Source: an uncultured Anaerolineaceae bacterium (GTDB lineage: Bacteria > Chloroflexota > Anaerolineae > Anaerolineales > Anaerolineaceae). From it: 20,766 nt of DNA. This document shows, piece by piece, positions 7,901 to 15,795 of the stretch. Position 1 is the first letter of the stretch. Every line of letters starts with the position of its first letter. The notes beneath the pieces are model-generated. The model did not search any database. It had not been told where the DNA came from and was given only the letters and a program-made list of their open reading frames with translations. The translations under genes and the position numbers were made by a program. Location: NCBI GenBank assembly GCA_937920255.1, contig CALDSL010000464.1, positions 1-20,766 of the forward strand, given 5' to 3'.

Positions 7901-7949
7901 AAAAAGCCATCGAGGGCGATCGGAAGAATTCCGCTGACCGCCCCCGATG
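7901..7949 (-). terminator. Rho-independent terminator after the YtxH-like gene
   Basis: An 11-bp stem with one mismatch (7908-7918 with 7939-7949) has a second small stem, CGGAA/TTCCG, nested in its loop. On the minus strand it is followed by GC and TTTTT (7905-7901). It lies 27 nt after the stop of the YtxH-like gene and directly before the GT4 gene. Confidence 0.75.
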
Positions 7950-7975
7950 TACCACTATATGATCCTGCGGTAATC

Positions 7976-8197
7976 TTACTCCATCGGGGCTGGAACGCGC
8001 AGGCGGTCCAGTTCCTGTCGAAGCTCCAACCGGCGCTGTTCCGCGGCGCTGCGCACTTCGCGCTTGACCTGCTGGGTGTAGTCGTTGATATCGTTCCGCA
8101 GAGCGGGTCCCGATTTGGGGGCCAGGAGCAATCCCAACCCCGCGCCAATAAATCCCCCCAATGCTGCTCCAAAAATCAATGCTCCAAGCTGACGCAT
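7976..8197 (-). CDS. YtxH-like small membrane protein
   Basis: A 73-residue protein. It has one N-terminal membrane helix (about 4-27) with glycine-zipper spacing (GAALGGFIGAGLGLLLAPKSG), and the remainder is a charged amphipathic helix rich in Arg, Glu and Gln. The GxxLGLLLAPxSG pattern is typical of YtxH-domain proteins, which are small envelope or stress-related proteins of unclear function. GAAGGAGG precedes the ATG by about 6 nt, a very strong Shine-Dalgarno site. It lies 36 nt after the PAP2 gene, but a TATAAT overlapping that gene's stop suggests a promoter of its own. A terminator follows. Confidence 0.8.
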   Translation of the reverse strand: MRQLGALIFGAALGGFIGAGLGLLLAPKSGPALRNDINDYTQQVKREVRSAAEQRRLELRQELDRLRVPAPME

Positions 8198-8232
8198 ACT
8201 TTCCTCCTTCTTGTGTTGGTCCGCTTGCGGTA

Positions 8233-8238
8233 ATTATA
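8233..8238 (-). promoter_or_regulatory. -10 box for the YtxH-like gene
   Basis: TATAAT on the minus strand (8238-8233) overlaps the TAA stop of the PAP2 gene (8236-8234). Transcription would begin near 8226, leaving a leader of about 29 nt with the GAAGGAGG ribosome site. The -35 region is poor. Confidence 0.45.
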
Positions 8239-9262
8239 TAGGATTTTGAGCGGTTTGGATACTTCTCGGCGGGTTGGAGTTCCAGTGAGAGATTCCCAGG
8301 CGCACAAACAGCAGCGGGGCCAGCGCGGAAATCCACACCCCAATCAGGGTGTAGCGCGCGTAGCGCAGCACGTAGCTGATGATATCTTCATTGCGTGGCA
8401 GTACAGCGCCCAGACCGTACCACAGGAGAAAAACGCCCACCGCGCCGACGGCATAACGCGCCAGGCGGTGCAGGGGTTTGCCGGCGGCTTCGAATACGCC
8501 ATAGCGCTTGCGCAGCCAGCTTGCCCCGGCCAGCAGTCCAAACCAGGTGCCGGCGATGGTGAAGATGCCGTCCAGGTTCAACGGGTCAATGGTCACTTCA
8601 GGCGCGGCGCGTAATGAGTTGGCCACCCAGGTTTGCGGTAGCATGAACGCGGGCGTCAACGCAAAGGTCAACAGGCTGAGCAGGATGATTGCCAGTGACG
8701 ACCCAGCCGCGAGAAGGAACTGTTGCCCCAGCGTTCGGCGTTCGACCCAGGTGCTGACCGGCGCGTCGAAGCGGGTGAACAGCAGCACCAGCAGCCCGCC
8801 GATCGTCCAACCTGCCAGCACATCCGTGAGAAAATGCACGCCCAGGTAGATGCGCGAAATGCCCACCAGGAAGATCACCACCAGCATGATCACTGTCACC
8901 CGGCGCTGGCGCAGTTTTGCCGCCAGCAGGCCGAAGATCCCCGCTGAGCTGAGCGAATGCCCCGAGGGCAGGCCAAACGACGTTTCAGTGGAAAAGGCCT
9001 GCACGCGCGGGTCAAACCAGTAGGGCCGCGGGCTTTGACCGAGCAGCTTGAAGAATGTGCTGCTGAACTGGGTCAGAAGCAGCATCATTCCCATGCGGAT
9101 GCCAATGCTTGCATCGACGCTCCAGTACAGGGCCGGCATCATCAACAGGTAAAACTCTTCCTGCCCCAAAAAGCTGGCAGCACGCATGGGTACAATCAGC
9201 CACTGGCCGAGGCTCTGAAAAAACAGGGTTACCGCGATTTCGAGCGTATGTATGGCTTCCAT
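8234..9262 (-). CDS. PAP2-superfamily membrane phosphatase
   Basis: A 342-residue integral membrane protein with all three signatures of lipid phosphate phosphatases: KX6RP (Lys72 to Arg79-Pro80), PSGH (99-102) and SRX5HX3D (Ser136-Arg137, His143, Asp147). His102, His143 and Asp147 are the expected catalytic residues. The active site faces outward. Substrates in this family include polyprenyl diphosphates, phosphatidic acid and PG-phosphate. With so many glycan genes nearby, recycling of undecaprenyl diphosphate is a reasonable guess but not proven. The C-terminal half (about 180-330) adds more membrane helices than the minimal family fold. AAAGGA lies 6 nt before the ATG. The gene is divergent from the transglutaminase gene, with only about 50 nt between their starts. 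Confidence 0.9.
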   Translation of the reverse strand: MEAIHTLEIAVTLFFQSLGQWLIVPMRAASFLGQEEFYLLMMPALYWSVDASIGIRMGMMLLLTQFSSTFFKLLGQSPRPYWFDPRVQAFSTETSFGLPSGHSLSSAGIFGLLAAKLRQRRVTVIMLVVIFLVGISRIYLGVHFLTDVLAGWTIGGLLVLLFTRFDAPVSTWVERRTLGQQFLLAAGSSLAIILLSLLTFALTPAFMLPQTWVANSLRAAPEVTIDPLNLDGIFTIAGTWFGLLAGASWLRKRYGVFEAAGKPLHRLARYAVGAVGVFLLWYGLGAVLPRNEDIISYVLRYARYTLIGVWISALAPLLFVRLGISHWNSNPPRSIQTAQNPI

Positions 9263-9301
9263 ATGATCCTTTGCAACGTTGCGGTTTGGATATTTCTATT
9301 G

Positions 9302-9307
9302 TACACT
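9302..9307 (+). promoter_or_regulatory. Possible -10 box of the transglutaminase gene
   Basis: TTGCGG (9279-9284), 17 bp, then TACACT (9302-9307), 6 nt before the ATG at 9314. Both boxes are imperfect. If real, the transcript would be leaderless and would support the ATG at 9314 as the start. Confidence 0.3.
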
Positions 9308-9313
9308 TTATCC

Positions 9314-11656
9314 ATGGAAGGCACGGAAAAACGATATTGGGATCTACCCTCCATTCTCCTGCTGGTCGCGGCGCTGTGGGTGGCTGCGCTTCGCCTGTGG
9401 CTCACCGATTGGACGGACCAGTTGGAGCGCGTGCAGGTCCTCACCTTGCTGGGCATTATCTTCGGCCTGTTGCTGGGGAAGAGCATGTTTTCCGCCACGG
9501 TGGTGCGCTGGCTGGTGTTCCTCTACAGCCTGGTGATCCTGCCCTGGCAGATCGCGTTTCTGGACGAAAGCCCGGTGTATGTGCTGCGGCTGATGGTCAT
9601 CAATGGCCGCCTGAGCAGCACGCTGACCACGTTTTTGCGCAACCAGCCGGTGCAGGATTCGATTCTGTTCATTGTCACCATGGCGATCCTGTTCTGGTTT
9701 ATCGCGGTGATGTCATCCTACATGCTGGTGCGTTATAACCGGCCGTGGGTGCCGGTAGGCGTGGCGGCCATCGCTGTAATCCTGATCGAGTATTACCACC
9801 CGTTTATGGTGCGCGGTTCGTTCCTGACAGCGGCTTTCATGTTCTTCGCGTTGATGCTGTTGGGACGCCTGCACTTCCTCGCCAACCGCCGCGATTGGGA
9901 AGAAAACAGGGTCACCGTGGATTCCGAGGCCGGGTTCGATCTCAGCCGGGGCACCATCGCCACTGGCCTGTTGCTGATCGTGCTGGCCTGGAATATCCCC
10001 ACCGTGATGCGCATGCTCACCCCTGGTACGGCCGAGCAGCGCTGGTTTGAGGTCTCCTGGCAGTCGATGCGCGAGCGCATGAGCAACATGGTCGCCAGCC
10101 TGCAAAGCCCATCCATCACCACCTCAGCCGATTTTGGCAATAACATGGCGCTGGGAACCGGCGCGACGCTGGGCAACGAAAACCTACTGATGGTCATTCC
10201 CGAAGAGGAAACCCCCACCGACCAGCGTTTCTACTGGCGCGGCCGCAGTTATGACTATTACGAATCCGGCAACTGGAGCAATTCCTTTGCCAGCATCCAC
10301 GATGTGCCCGCCGGCGACCTGGCCGGCTGGCAGTACCCCGATTGGGGTCCCGCGGAAAAAGTAGGCATGACCTTCCGTTATATCCTCGGGCCGGGGCGGA
10401 CGATTTATACGCCTGGCCTGCCGATCAGCGTCAGCCGGTCAACCCGCTCGCAGGTGCAGTCGATTTCCGATGAAGAGATGGATATTGTCGCCATCATGGC
10501 CGAGGAATCGATGAACGGTGGGGAAGTGTACGACGTGGAAGCGTATGTCATGACGCCCACCGAAGCCATCCTGCGCAAAACTCCCACCAATTATCCAAAG
10601 TGGGTCACCGACACCTACCTGCAGCTTCCCGAGAACTTCTCGCCGGCTGTTCGCCGGCTGGCGGAGCAGATCACCGAAGGTCTGGATACCCCGTACGACA
10701 AGGCTCAGGCCATCACCGAGTACCTGCGCGACAACATCGAATATGCCACTGAGATTGACGCGCCTCCTGCGGATGCGGATGTGCTGGAATGGTTCCTGTT
10801 CACCTACAAAAAGGGTTACTGCAATTATTACGCCACAGCCGAGATCATGATGCTGCGCTCGCTGGGCATCCCGGCGCGCATGGTCAACGGGTTCGCCGAG
10901 GGGCAGTTGATCCGTGATGGGAATTATTACCTGATCAAGCGCAACGACAGCCACGCCTGGCCGGAAGTGTTCTTCTCCACTGTCGGTTGGGTGCCATTTG
11001 AGCCGACCGTGTCGCAGCCGGAAGTGGTCATTCCGCCCGGCGATGAGGATGCCGGAAACAACGCCGGCCTGCCGGTGCCGCCCATTCGCACCCGCATGGA
11101 GGAGGATAGCTTCGCCGCGCGCGACCGTGAGCGTTTTGAGCCCGACCCCGAAGAGTACGACGGCACGTTTGGCGCTGCCACGCGCCCAATCCCCTATGGC
11201 TGGATCGTGTTTGCGGCGTTGTTGCTCCTGGCGGCCATTGCGGTGTACCTGCGCGCGCGCCTGATCGCTTCCGGGCGCTGGCGGCCGCTGGCGCAAGTTC
11301 TGGCGGGTAATCTGCGGCGGCGCGGCGGCGTGCCGCGCTGGCTTGACCAGTGGGCGCGCTATACCGAGCTGTCAGCGATTGAGCGCATCTTTGCTGGCAC
11401 AGGTCTGATGGTGCGTTTCCTGGGCGGCAAGAGCCGGTTGGATCGCACGCCGACCGAACAGATCGAGACCCTGGTCGGGCTCATGCCGGAAAGCGCGCAG
11501 CCCGCCCGGGTGGTCCTGGAAGAGTACCAGCGCTCGGTCTACAGCCCGTATCCGGTCGACGTCGAGCAGGCGCGCCAGGCGAGCAACCAGTTATGGAAAC
11601 AGGCTTTGGTCACCTGGTTCCGCCGGCGGCTGCGCATCGAAGTGCAGGTTTCCTGA
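9314..11656 (+). CDS. TgpA-like membrane transglutaminase
   Basis: A 780-residue protein with an N-terminal block of about six membrane helices (to about residue 235, DUF3488/TgpA_N type), then an external transglutaminase-like domain, a further membrane helix around 640-655 and a cytoplasmic helical tail (DUF4129-like). The catalytic core shows GYCNYYATAEIMMLRSLGIP with Cys503, NDSHAWPEVFF with His547, and WVPFEPT, in which Glu563 stands where Asp is usual. Relatives are envelope cysteine enzymes of uncertain substrate. In-frame ATGs at 9248 and 9263 would add one more hydrophobic helix but overlap the divergent PAP2 start; 9314 is chosen, with moderate confidence. The stop is 2 nt from the stop of the convergent M20 gene. 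No partner MoxR ATPase or DUF58 gene is seen here, although these often accompany the family. Confidence 0.85.
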   Translation: MEGTEKRYWDLPSILLLVAALWVAALRLWLTDWTDQLERVQVLTLLGIIFGLLLGKSMFSATVVRWLVFLYSLVILPWQIAFLDESPVYVLRLMVINGRLSSTLTTFLRNQPVQDSILFIVTMAILFWFIAVMSSYMLVRYNRPWVPVGVAAIAVILIEYYHPFMVRGSFLTAAFMFFALMLLGRLHFLANRRDWEENRVTVDSEAGFDLSRGTIATGLLLIVLAWNIPTVMRMLTPGTAEQRWFEVSWQSMRERMSNMVASLQSPSITTSADFGNNMALGTGATLGNENLLMVIPEEETPTDQRFYWRGRSYDYYESGNWSNSFASIHDVPAGDLAGWQYPDWGPAEKVGMTFRYILGPGRTIYTPGLPISVSRSTRSQVQSISDEEMDIVAIMAEESMNGGEVYDVEAYVMTPTEAILRKTPTNYPKWVTDTYLQLPENFSPAVRRLAEQITEGLDTPYDKAQAITEYLRDNIEYATEIDAPPADADVLEWFLFTYKKGYCNYYATAEIMMLRSLGIPARMVNGFAEGQLIRDGNYYLIKRNDSHAWPEVFFSTVGWVPFEPTVSQPEVVIPPGDEDAGNNAGLPVPPIRTRMEEDSFAARDRERFEPDPEEYDGTFGAATRPIPYGWIVFAALLLLAAIAVYLRARLIASGRWRPLAQVLAGNLRRRGGVPRWLDQWARYTELSAIERIFAGTGLMVRFLGGKSRLDRTPTEQIETLVGLMPESAQPARVVLEEYQRSVYSPYPVDVEQARQASNQLWKQALVTWFRRRLRIEVQVS

Positions 11657-11658
11657 GC

Positions 11659-12768
11659 CTAGACCGCGTCCCACACCCCAGTGACCAGCCGCAATAGTTG
11701 AGCGATGCCCAGACGCAGCGGTTCCAGCTCGATATATTCGGCTGTGGTGTGCGCTCCTCCGCCCATGGTCAGGCCGACGCACACCGCCGGCAGCCCGCGC
11801 GACAGTGGAATGTTGGCGTCGGTGGAAGCAATTTCTGGCCGCGGCGCCACGCCAACGTCCTGCAGGCAGCGCTCCGCCAGCTGCACCAGCGGGTGGTTGC
11901 GCGGGATGGATCCGCTCGGTCGCAGGCCAATCGGTTCCATTTCAAAGCTTACGCCATCCCTGGCGGAATCGTTGACGATTTTTCGCACGGCGGTGACAGC
12001 CGCCTGCAAGGTGTGCTGTTCTTCGGATCGCAGATCCAGGTCCATGTGCGCTTCGGCAGCGATGGTATTGATGGACGTTCCCCCCTGGATGGTGCCAACG
12101 TTCAACGTGGTGCGCGGGCTGCGCGGAAGGGTCAGCGAGACGATGTGCGCTACCACCGCTGCCAGGTGGTGCACCGCCGAGGGCTTGCCATAATCCACCC
12201 AGGAATGGCCGCCGCGCGTGCGCGCGGTGATGCGGTAGCGCTCCACGCCCAACCCGCGGTGGTAAATCTGCCCGAGGCCCATGCCCTCCAGCACCAGGTA
12301 GGCGCGCGGAGTCGCGCCAAATTGATCGACCACGGCGCGCATCCCGCGCAGGTCGCCCAAACCCTCTTCGCAGGTATTGGCGGCCAGCCAGATGTCACCC
12401 GGCGGCGTGAAACTCTGTTCGCGCAGCAGGGTGGGGATCATAATCAGCGCAGCCACGCCGAGCGAGTTATCGCCGATCGCCGGGCCAAAGACGCGGCCGG
12501 CATCCGATTTTTGCGACAGCTTGATCGTCACCGGGTGGACGGTGTCCATGTGCGCCGAGATGACCACCGGCCTTCCCGGCCCGCCCGCGAGCCTCCCCAA
12601 CGCGTTCCCGGTGGAATCCACATGCACGTCTGCCAGCCCGTCCCGCTGGAACTGGTCGACAACAAAGGCGGCTTTTTCCTGTTCGGCAAAGGTCGGGGAT
12701 GGGATCTGTTGGATCAGACATACCAGATCCAGAAGCTGTTTGAAGCCAGCGGTGGATAGATTGTTCAT
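11659..12768 (-). CDS. M20-family zinc peptidase (PepT/CPG2-like)
   Basis: A 369-residue cytoplasmic di-zinc hydrolase. Metal and catalytic residues are visible: HMDTV (His73, Asp75), GDNSLGV (Asp100, bridging), NTCEEGLGD (Glu134 general base, Glu135 ligand), VLEG (Glu161) and GGGAHTTAE (His340). The dimerisation or lid domain is inserted after about residue 180 and holds GGHSW (His188). The family removes N-terminal residues from short peptides or hydrolyses acyl-amino acids; the exact substrate cannot be told. Its ATG overlaps the stop of the PfkB kinase gene as ATGA (12765-12768), so the two are translationally coupled and may act in one salvage route. Confidence 0.9.
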   Translation of the reverse strand: MNNLSTAGFKQLLDLVCLIQQIPSPTFAEQEKAAFVVDQFQRDGLADVHVDSTGNALGRLAGGPGRPVVISAHMDTVHPVTIKLSQKSDAGRVFGPAIGDNSLGVAALIMIPTLLREQSFTPPGDIWLAANTCEEGLGDLRGMRAVVDQFGATPRAYLVLEGMGLGQIYHRGLGVERYRITARTRGGHSWVDYGKPSAVHHLAAVVAHIVSLTLPRSPRTTLNVGTIQGGTSINTIAAEAHMDLDLRSEEQHTLQAAVTAVRKIVNDSARDGVSFEMEPIGLRPSGSIPRNHPLVQLAERCLQDVGVAPRPEIASTDANIPLSRGLPAVCVGLTMGGGAHTTAEYIELEPLRLGIAQLLRLVTGVWDAV

Positions 12769-13781
12769 GCTTTACGCACCATATGTTGGAGGGCTTCCAG
12801 GCGCGCCTGCGCCAGCGCAGGCAGGGCTCCCATGCAGTAGAAGGGGTCGCTGCCTTCAACAGTCAGCGAAGCGGAAATGTTGCCAAATAGAACCGCCTGG
12901 AGCGGGGAATAGGTGTTGCGATAGCCGCTGAGAAAACCGCCGCAGAAGGAATCGCCCGCGCCGGTGGGGTCGACCACCCGGGCGGGGTAGGCAGGGATGA
13001 TCCAGCGCGCGCGGCTGGCATGGTCGTACAGGTACTGGCCGTTGGCGCCGCGCTTGATTACGATGATCTCGCAGCCATAACCGGCCAGCGTCTCCGCCAT
13101 CTCCCACAGGTCGGTGCTGCGCCCCTGAAACAGGTTGAGCAACTTTTCCTCGGCCGTCAGGAAGGCAGTGATGCCATTGAGCAGGGCGGGCATGTTATCC
13201 CAGAACGAAGGGTTCATGTACCCGGCAGAAGGATCCACGGTGATGGTGGAGATATGCCCGCCGCGCAGAGTCGGCGGAACCATGGTGTGGCTGAGATAAT
13301 CCAGCGGGCACAGGTGGGCGGAACTGCAGTCCATGTAGCTTTGCGGCAGATCGTTCAGCCGGATGGTCATCAGGTTGGGGGTGACGCGGCTGTCCACCAA
13401 GCCGTCAGGCGGCGTAAAACCGAGTAGCGATTTGGGGTACGGCAGCCCCAGGCGGGAAAAATGGCTGACCGGGTTGCCAAACTGCGGCTGAAAATCATCG
13501 CTATAGGCCACGAAGGCGCGCATGTCCACCGATTGGGGCAGCACGCGGATCCCGCTCAGGTCAAAGCCAAACTGGCTCATGCGCCCCAGCCATTCCTGCG
13601 GGAAATCTTCTCCCACGCGGGCCACCAGGCCGCAATTGCCCCGCTCCCAGATGCCCAAACCGGCGGCGCTGTTCACCAGGCTGCCGCCCAGCACGTCCAG
13701 GAATGGCTTTTCCCGGGTGAGAATGAAATTGCGTTTCAGTTGTCCGATGATCACATGGGTAAGGAGGGGTCCGCTTTCCAT
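12765..13781 (-). CDS. PfkB/ribokinase-family sugar kinase
   Basis: A 338-residue protein with the two family signatures: GGSLVNSAAGLGIW near residues 32-45, and DPTGAGDSFCGGF with DPTGAGD at 271-277 and Asp277 as catalytic base. VIKRGANGQYLY supplies the usual ATP-side strand. Members phosphorylate sugars or nucleosides such as ribose, fructose, adenosine or 2-keto-3-deoxygluconate; substrate cannot be assigned. The N-terminus begins HVIIGQLKRNFIL, a slightly altered form of the usual opening strand. The ATG at 13781 is 7 nt after TATAAT with no Shine-Dalgarno site, implying a leaderless mRNA. It is the first gene of a two-gene unit with the M20 peptidase. Confidence 0.88.
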   Translation of the reverse strand: MESGPLLTHVIIGQLKRNFILTREKPFLDVLGGSLVNSAAGLGIWERGNCGLVARVGEDFPQEWLGRMSQFGFDLSGIRVLPQSVDMRAFVAYSDDFQPQFGNPVSHFSRLGLPYPKSLLGFTPPDGLVDSRVTPNLMTIRLNDLPQSYMDCSSAHLCPLDYLSHTMVPPTLRGGHISTITVDPSAGYMNPSFWDNMPALLNGITAFLTAEEKLLNLFQGRSTDLWEMAETLAGYGCEIIVIKRGANGQYLYDHASRARWIIPAYPARVVDPTGAGDSFCGGFLSGYRNTYSPLQAVLFGNISASLTVEGSDPFYCMGALPALAQARLEALQHMVRKA

Positions 13782-13788
13782 TGTGATG

Positions 13789-13797
13789 ATTATAGCA
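13789..13797 (-). promoter_or_regulatory. Extended -10 promoter of the kinase gene (leaderless)
   Basis: Minus-strand TGCTATAAT (13797-13789) is a perfect extended -10. Seven bases separate it from the ATG at 13781, so transcription should start at or just before the start codon. Its first T is the last T of the preceding terminator's T-tract. Confidence 0.65.
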
Positions 13798-13830
13798 AAA
13801 AAGCGCCCCGCCAGATGTGGTCTGGCGGGG
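13797..13830 (-). terminator. Strong rho-independent terminator
   Basis: A perfect 10-bp GC-rich stem (13806-13815 with 13821-13830, CCCCGCCAGA) has a 5-nt loop. It is followed on the minus strand by TTTTTT (13802-13797). It ends the transcript of the two small membrane protein genes, 23 nt after the stop of the 69-residue gene. Confidence 0.9.
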
Positions 13831-13853
13831 GAACAAATTGAAAGGAATGCTAT

Positions 13854-14063
13854 TTACTTGTCGTCGCCCATGTCGGAGATCAACCGCATCAGGCCGAGAA
13901 CACCCAGACCCAGCTTGACGCCGTCGCCCGGGCTGATGGACGGTACCGTGCGCTCGCGTTCGGCGCGTTCAATGACAATCTGCGCGGCGGCGAGGCCGGT
14001 GATCGCTCCGGCGATCAGGCCAATAATCAAAGTGCGTTTCTTCCAGCTTTGCATTTGTTTCAT
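13854..14063 (-). CDS. Small membrane protein (69 aa), unknown function
   Basis: It has a basic N-terminus (KQMQSWKKR), one glycine-rich membrane helix (about 11-30, GLIAGAITGLAAAQ), an acidic/basic stretch ERAERER, and a second weakly hydrophobic glycine-rich segment (about 47-62, GDGVKLGLGVLGLM). I do not recognise a family. GGGAGG lies 6 nt before the ATG and the gene is followed by a strong terminator, which supports it being real. It starts 42 nt after the 147-residue membrane protein gene and is probably cotranscribed with it. Confidence 0.75.
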   Translation of the reverse strand: MKQMQSWKKRTLIIGLIAGAITGLAAAQIVIERAERERTVPSISPGDGVKLGLGVLGLMRLISDMGDDK

Positions 14064-14105
14064 TTAATCCTCCCAAAAATGCGCTTGTGTCCCCCTCGAA
14101 CAAGA

Positions 14106-14549
14106 TTATGAACGGCCTACCAACCGGTTCTTCAGTCTGCGCGCGGCAGCGTAGGTGGATTTGGTCTTAATCACCGGTGCCGACACTTTATCGCTGATCG
14201 TGCAGGCGATTTGCGAGACGCGGATCATGTAATGCTGCACAGTCGCCGCCGCGTTGGGCGTGACTTTGAGCAGTTTTACCATGACAAAAATGAACCCTCC
14301 CACCACGGCGAGCATGATGATGCCGCCAAAAATGGATGGGATGAGAAGCCAGATCAGGGAAATATTGGCCCAGTGCGAGTCTTGATCATTCCCCATACCC
14401 GCGGTGGTAACAATCGCCAGAACCGTCAGCGCAATCACAACCAGACCTGCCAGAATGACCGGAAAGGTTACCCGCCAGAACGACTGACGGCGGTGATTGC
14501 GCATCGCCTCAGCCTGAACAGCAGTAGAAAGCAAAGGTTGTGGTTCCAT
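14106..14549 (-). CDS. Two-helix membrane protein (147 aa), unknown function
   Basis: The N-terminal 28 residues are polar and basic. Two membrane helices follow (about 29-50 and 64-92), joined by a short polar loop containing GMGNDQDSHW, then a C-terminal tail of about 55 residues that is basic at its end (AARRLKNRL). I do not recognise a family. The start at 14549 has TACAAT exactly 7 nt upstream and no Shine-Dalgarno site, the same arrangement as the kinase gene. It is first in a two-gene unit with the 69-residue protein. Confidence 0.75.
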   Translation of the reverse strand: MEPQPLLSTAVQAEAMRNHRRQSFWRVTFPVILAGLVVIALTVLAIVTTAGMGNDQDSHWANISLIWLLIPSIFGGIIMLAVVGGFIFVMVKLLKVTPNAAATVQHYMIRVSQIACTISDKVSAPVIKTKSTYAAARRLKNRLVGRS

Positions 14550-14556
14550 AGAGATT

Positions 14557-14565
14557 ATTGTAGCA
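14557..14565 (-). promoter_or_regulatory. Extended -10 promoter of the 147-aa protein gene (leaderless)
   Basis: Minus-strand TGCTACAAT (14565-14557) is an extended -10 element with one change from consensus. Seven bases separate it from the ATG at 14549. It separates this small unit from the upstream transaminase gene; no terminator hairpin was found in the 65-nt gap, so read-through is possible. Confidence 0.55.
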
Positions 14566-14614
14566 TAAACGATATTTTGAGAAAGTAGGGGTTACCATAA
14601 ATAAGTCGGGAAAG

Positions 14615-15757
14615 TTATGCAAACGGGAAGGCGCGTACCGCTTCCACCACCCGCGATTGGTCCGCTTCGGTCAGGGTGTTGTAAAAGGGCAGGCGCACCA
14701 GCTGATCGCTGACCTGTTCCGTCACGGGGCAGTCGCCCGGCTGGCCGCCAAACTGCTGGCCCATGGGCGAGGCATGCAGCGGCAGGTAGTGAAAGACGCT
14801 GTAAATGCCCTGGCTGCGCAGGAAGGCGATCATGGCCTGGCGCTGCTCCAGGTTGGGCAGGAGCATGTAAAACATGTGGTACGACTGTTCGGCTTCTTCG
14901 GGAACATGCGGCAACCGCACGCCGTTGATTTGCGCCCATTCTGTAAGCTGCGTGTAGTAATAGTCCCAAATGCGCTGGCGTTTGGCCTGGATTTCGCGCC
15001 ACTGCTCAAGCTGCGCGAACAGGAACGCCGCCAAAATATCCGAAGGCAGATAGCTCGAGCCAACATCCACCCAGGTATATTTATCCACCTGTCCGCGGAA
15101 GAAGCGGCTGCGGTTGGTGCCTTTTTCGCGGATGATCTCGGCCTCTTCGACCAGTTTCGGGTCATTGATCAGCAGCGCGCCGCCTTCGCCGCAGGTGATA
15201 TTCTTGGTCTCGTGGAAGCTCTGGGTGGCCATGCAGCCAAACGTGCCCAGCAGGCGACCTTTGTACTTGCCAAACAGCCCATGGGCGTTATCCTCCACCA
15301 CCGGGATGTTATGCCGGTTGGCGATGTCCATGATCGTGTCCATTTCACATGCCACGCCGGCATAATGCACCGGCAGGATCGCGCGCGTGCGCGACGTGAT
15401 CATGCCTTCCAGTAACGTTTCATCCAGATTGAGCGTGTCGGGGCGCACGTCGATAAACCGAATCACCGCGCCGCGCAGCACAAAGGCGTTGACCGTGGAA
15501 ACAAACGTGAAAGATGGGGCGATGACCTCATCACCGGGCTGGATATCGAGCAGCAGCGCGGCCATTTCCAGCGCGTGCGTGCAGGAGGTGGTCAGCAGCA
15601 CCTTTGGCACGCCCAGCTCTTTTTCCAGCAGCAGGGATGCCTGCTGGGTGAAGTACCCGTCGCCGGAGATGTGCGAACGTTCGATGGCCTGCGTGATATA
15701 CCCCAGCTCAGTGCCGACCATGCTGGGCTTGTTGAAATCCACGATTGGATACTTCAT
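14615..15757 (-). CDS. wecE: dTDP-4-amino-4,6-dideoxygalactose transaminase
   Basis: A 380-residue PLP-dependent aminotransferase of the DegT/DnrJ/EryC1 family. It is strikingly like enterobacterial WecE (RffA), which converts dTDP-4-keto-6-deoxyglucose to dTDP-Fuc4N using glutamate. Shared blocks include ISGDGYFT, LLTTSCTHALEMAALLLD, VSTVNAFVLRGA, VHYAGVACEMDTIM, REKGTNRS, FFRGQVDKYTW and VFHYLPLHASP. SFHETKN carries the PLP-binding Lys185, and VVEDNAHG carries Asp156, which pairs with the PLP ring nitrogen. Length matches the family. GGAG lies about 6 nt before the ATG. It is last in the glycan cassette, 38 nt after the methyltransferase gene. The 4,6-dehydratase (RmlB) needed upstream is not in this window, but an RmlA-like gene is. 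Confidence 0.92.
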   Translation of the reverse strand: MKYPIVDFNKPSMVGTELGYITQAIERSHISGDGYFTQQASLLLEKELGVPKVLLTTSCTHALEMAALLLDIQPGDEVIAPSFTFVSTVNAFVLRGAVIRFIDVRPDTLNLDETLLEGMITSRTRAILPVHYAGVACEMDTIMDIANRHNIPVVEDNAHGLFGKYKGRLLGTFGCMATQSFHETKNITCGEGGALLINDPKLVEEAEIIREKGTNRSRFFRGQVDKYTWVDVGSSYLPSDILAAFLFAQLEQWREIQAKRQRIWDYYYTQLTEWAQINGVRLPHVPEEAEQSYHMFYMLLPNLEQRQAMIAFLRSQGIYSVFHYLPLHASPMGQQFGGQPGDCPVTEQVSDQLVRLPFYNTLTEADQSRVVEAVRAFPFA

Positions 15758-15795
15758 AGCTGCTCCGTTTGCGTCTGGCGGGATGGATGCAGAAA

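Noticed and set aside
8957..9313. Upstream extension of the transglutaminase reading frame
   Set aside because: It runs antisense through the well-supported PAP2 gene with no membrane or family features; only the final hydrophobic stretch after 9248 is a possible alternative start.
11698..12759. Long plus-strand open frame antisense to the M20 peptidase
   Set aside because: It mirrors a gene with complete catalytic motifs and shows shadow-type composition rich in Arg, Gly, His and Gln; there is no ribosome site or domain.
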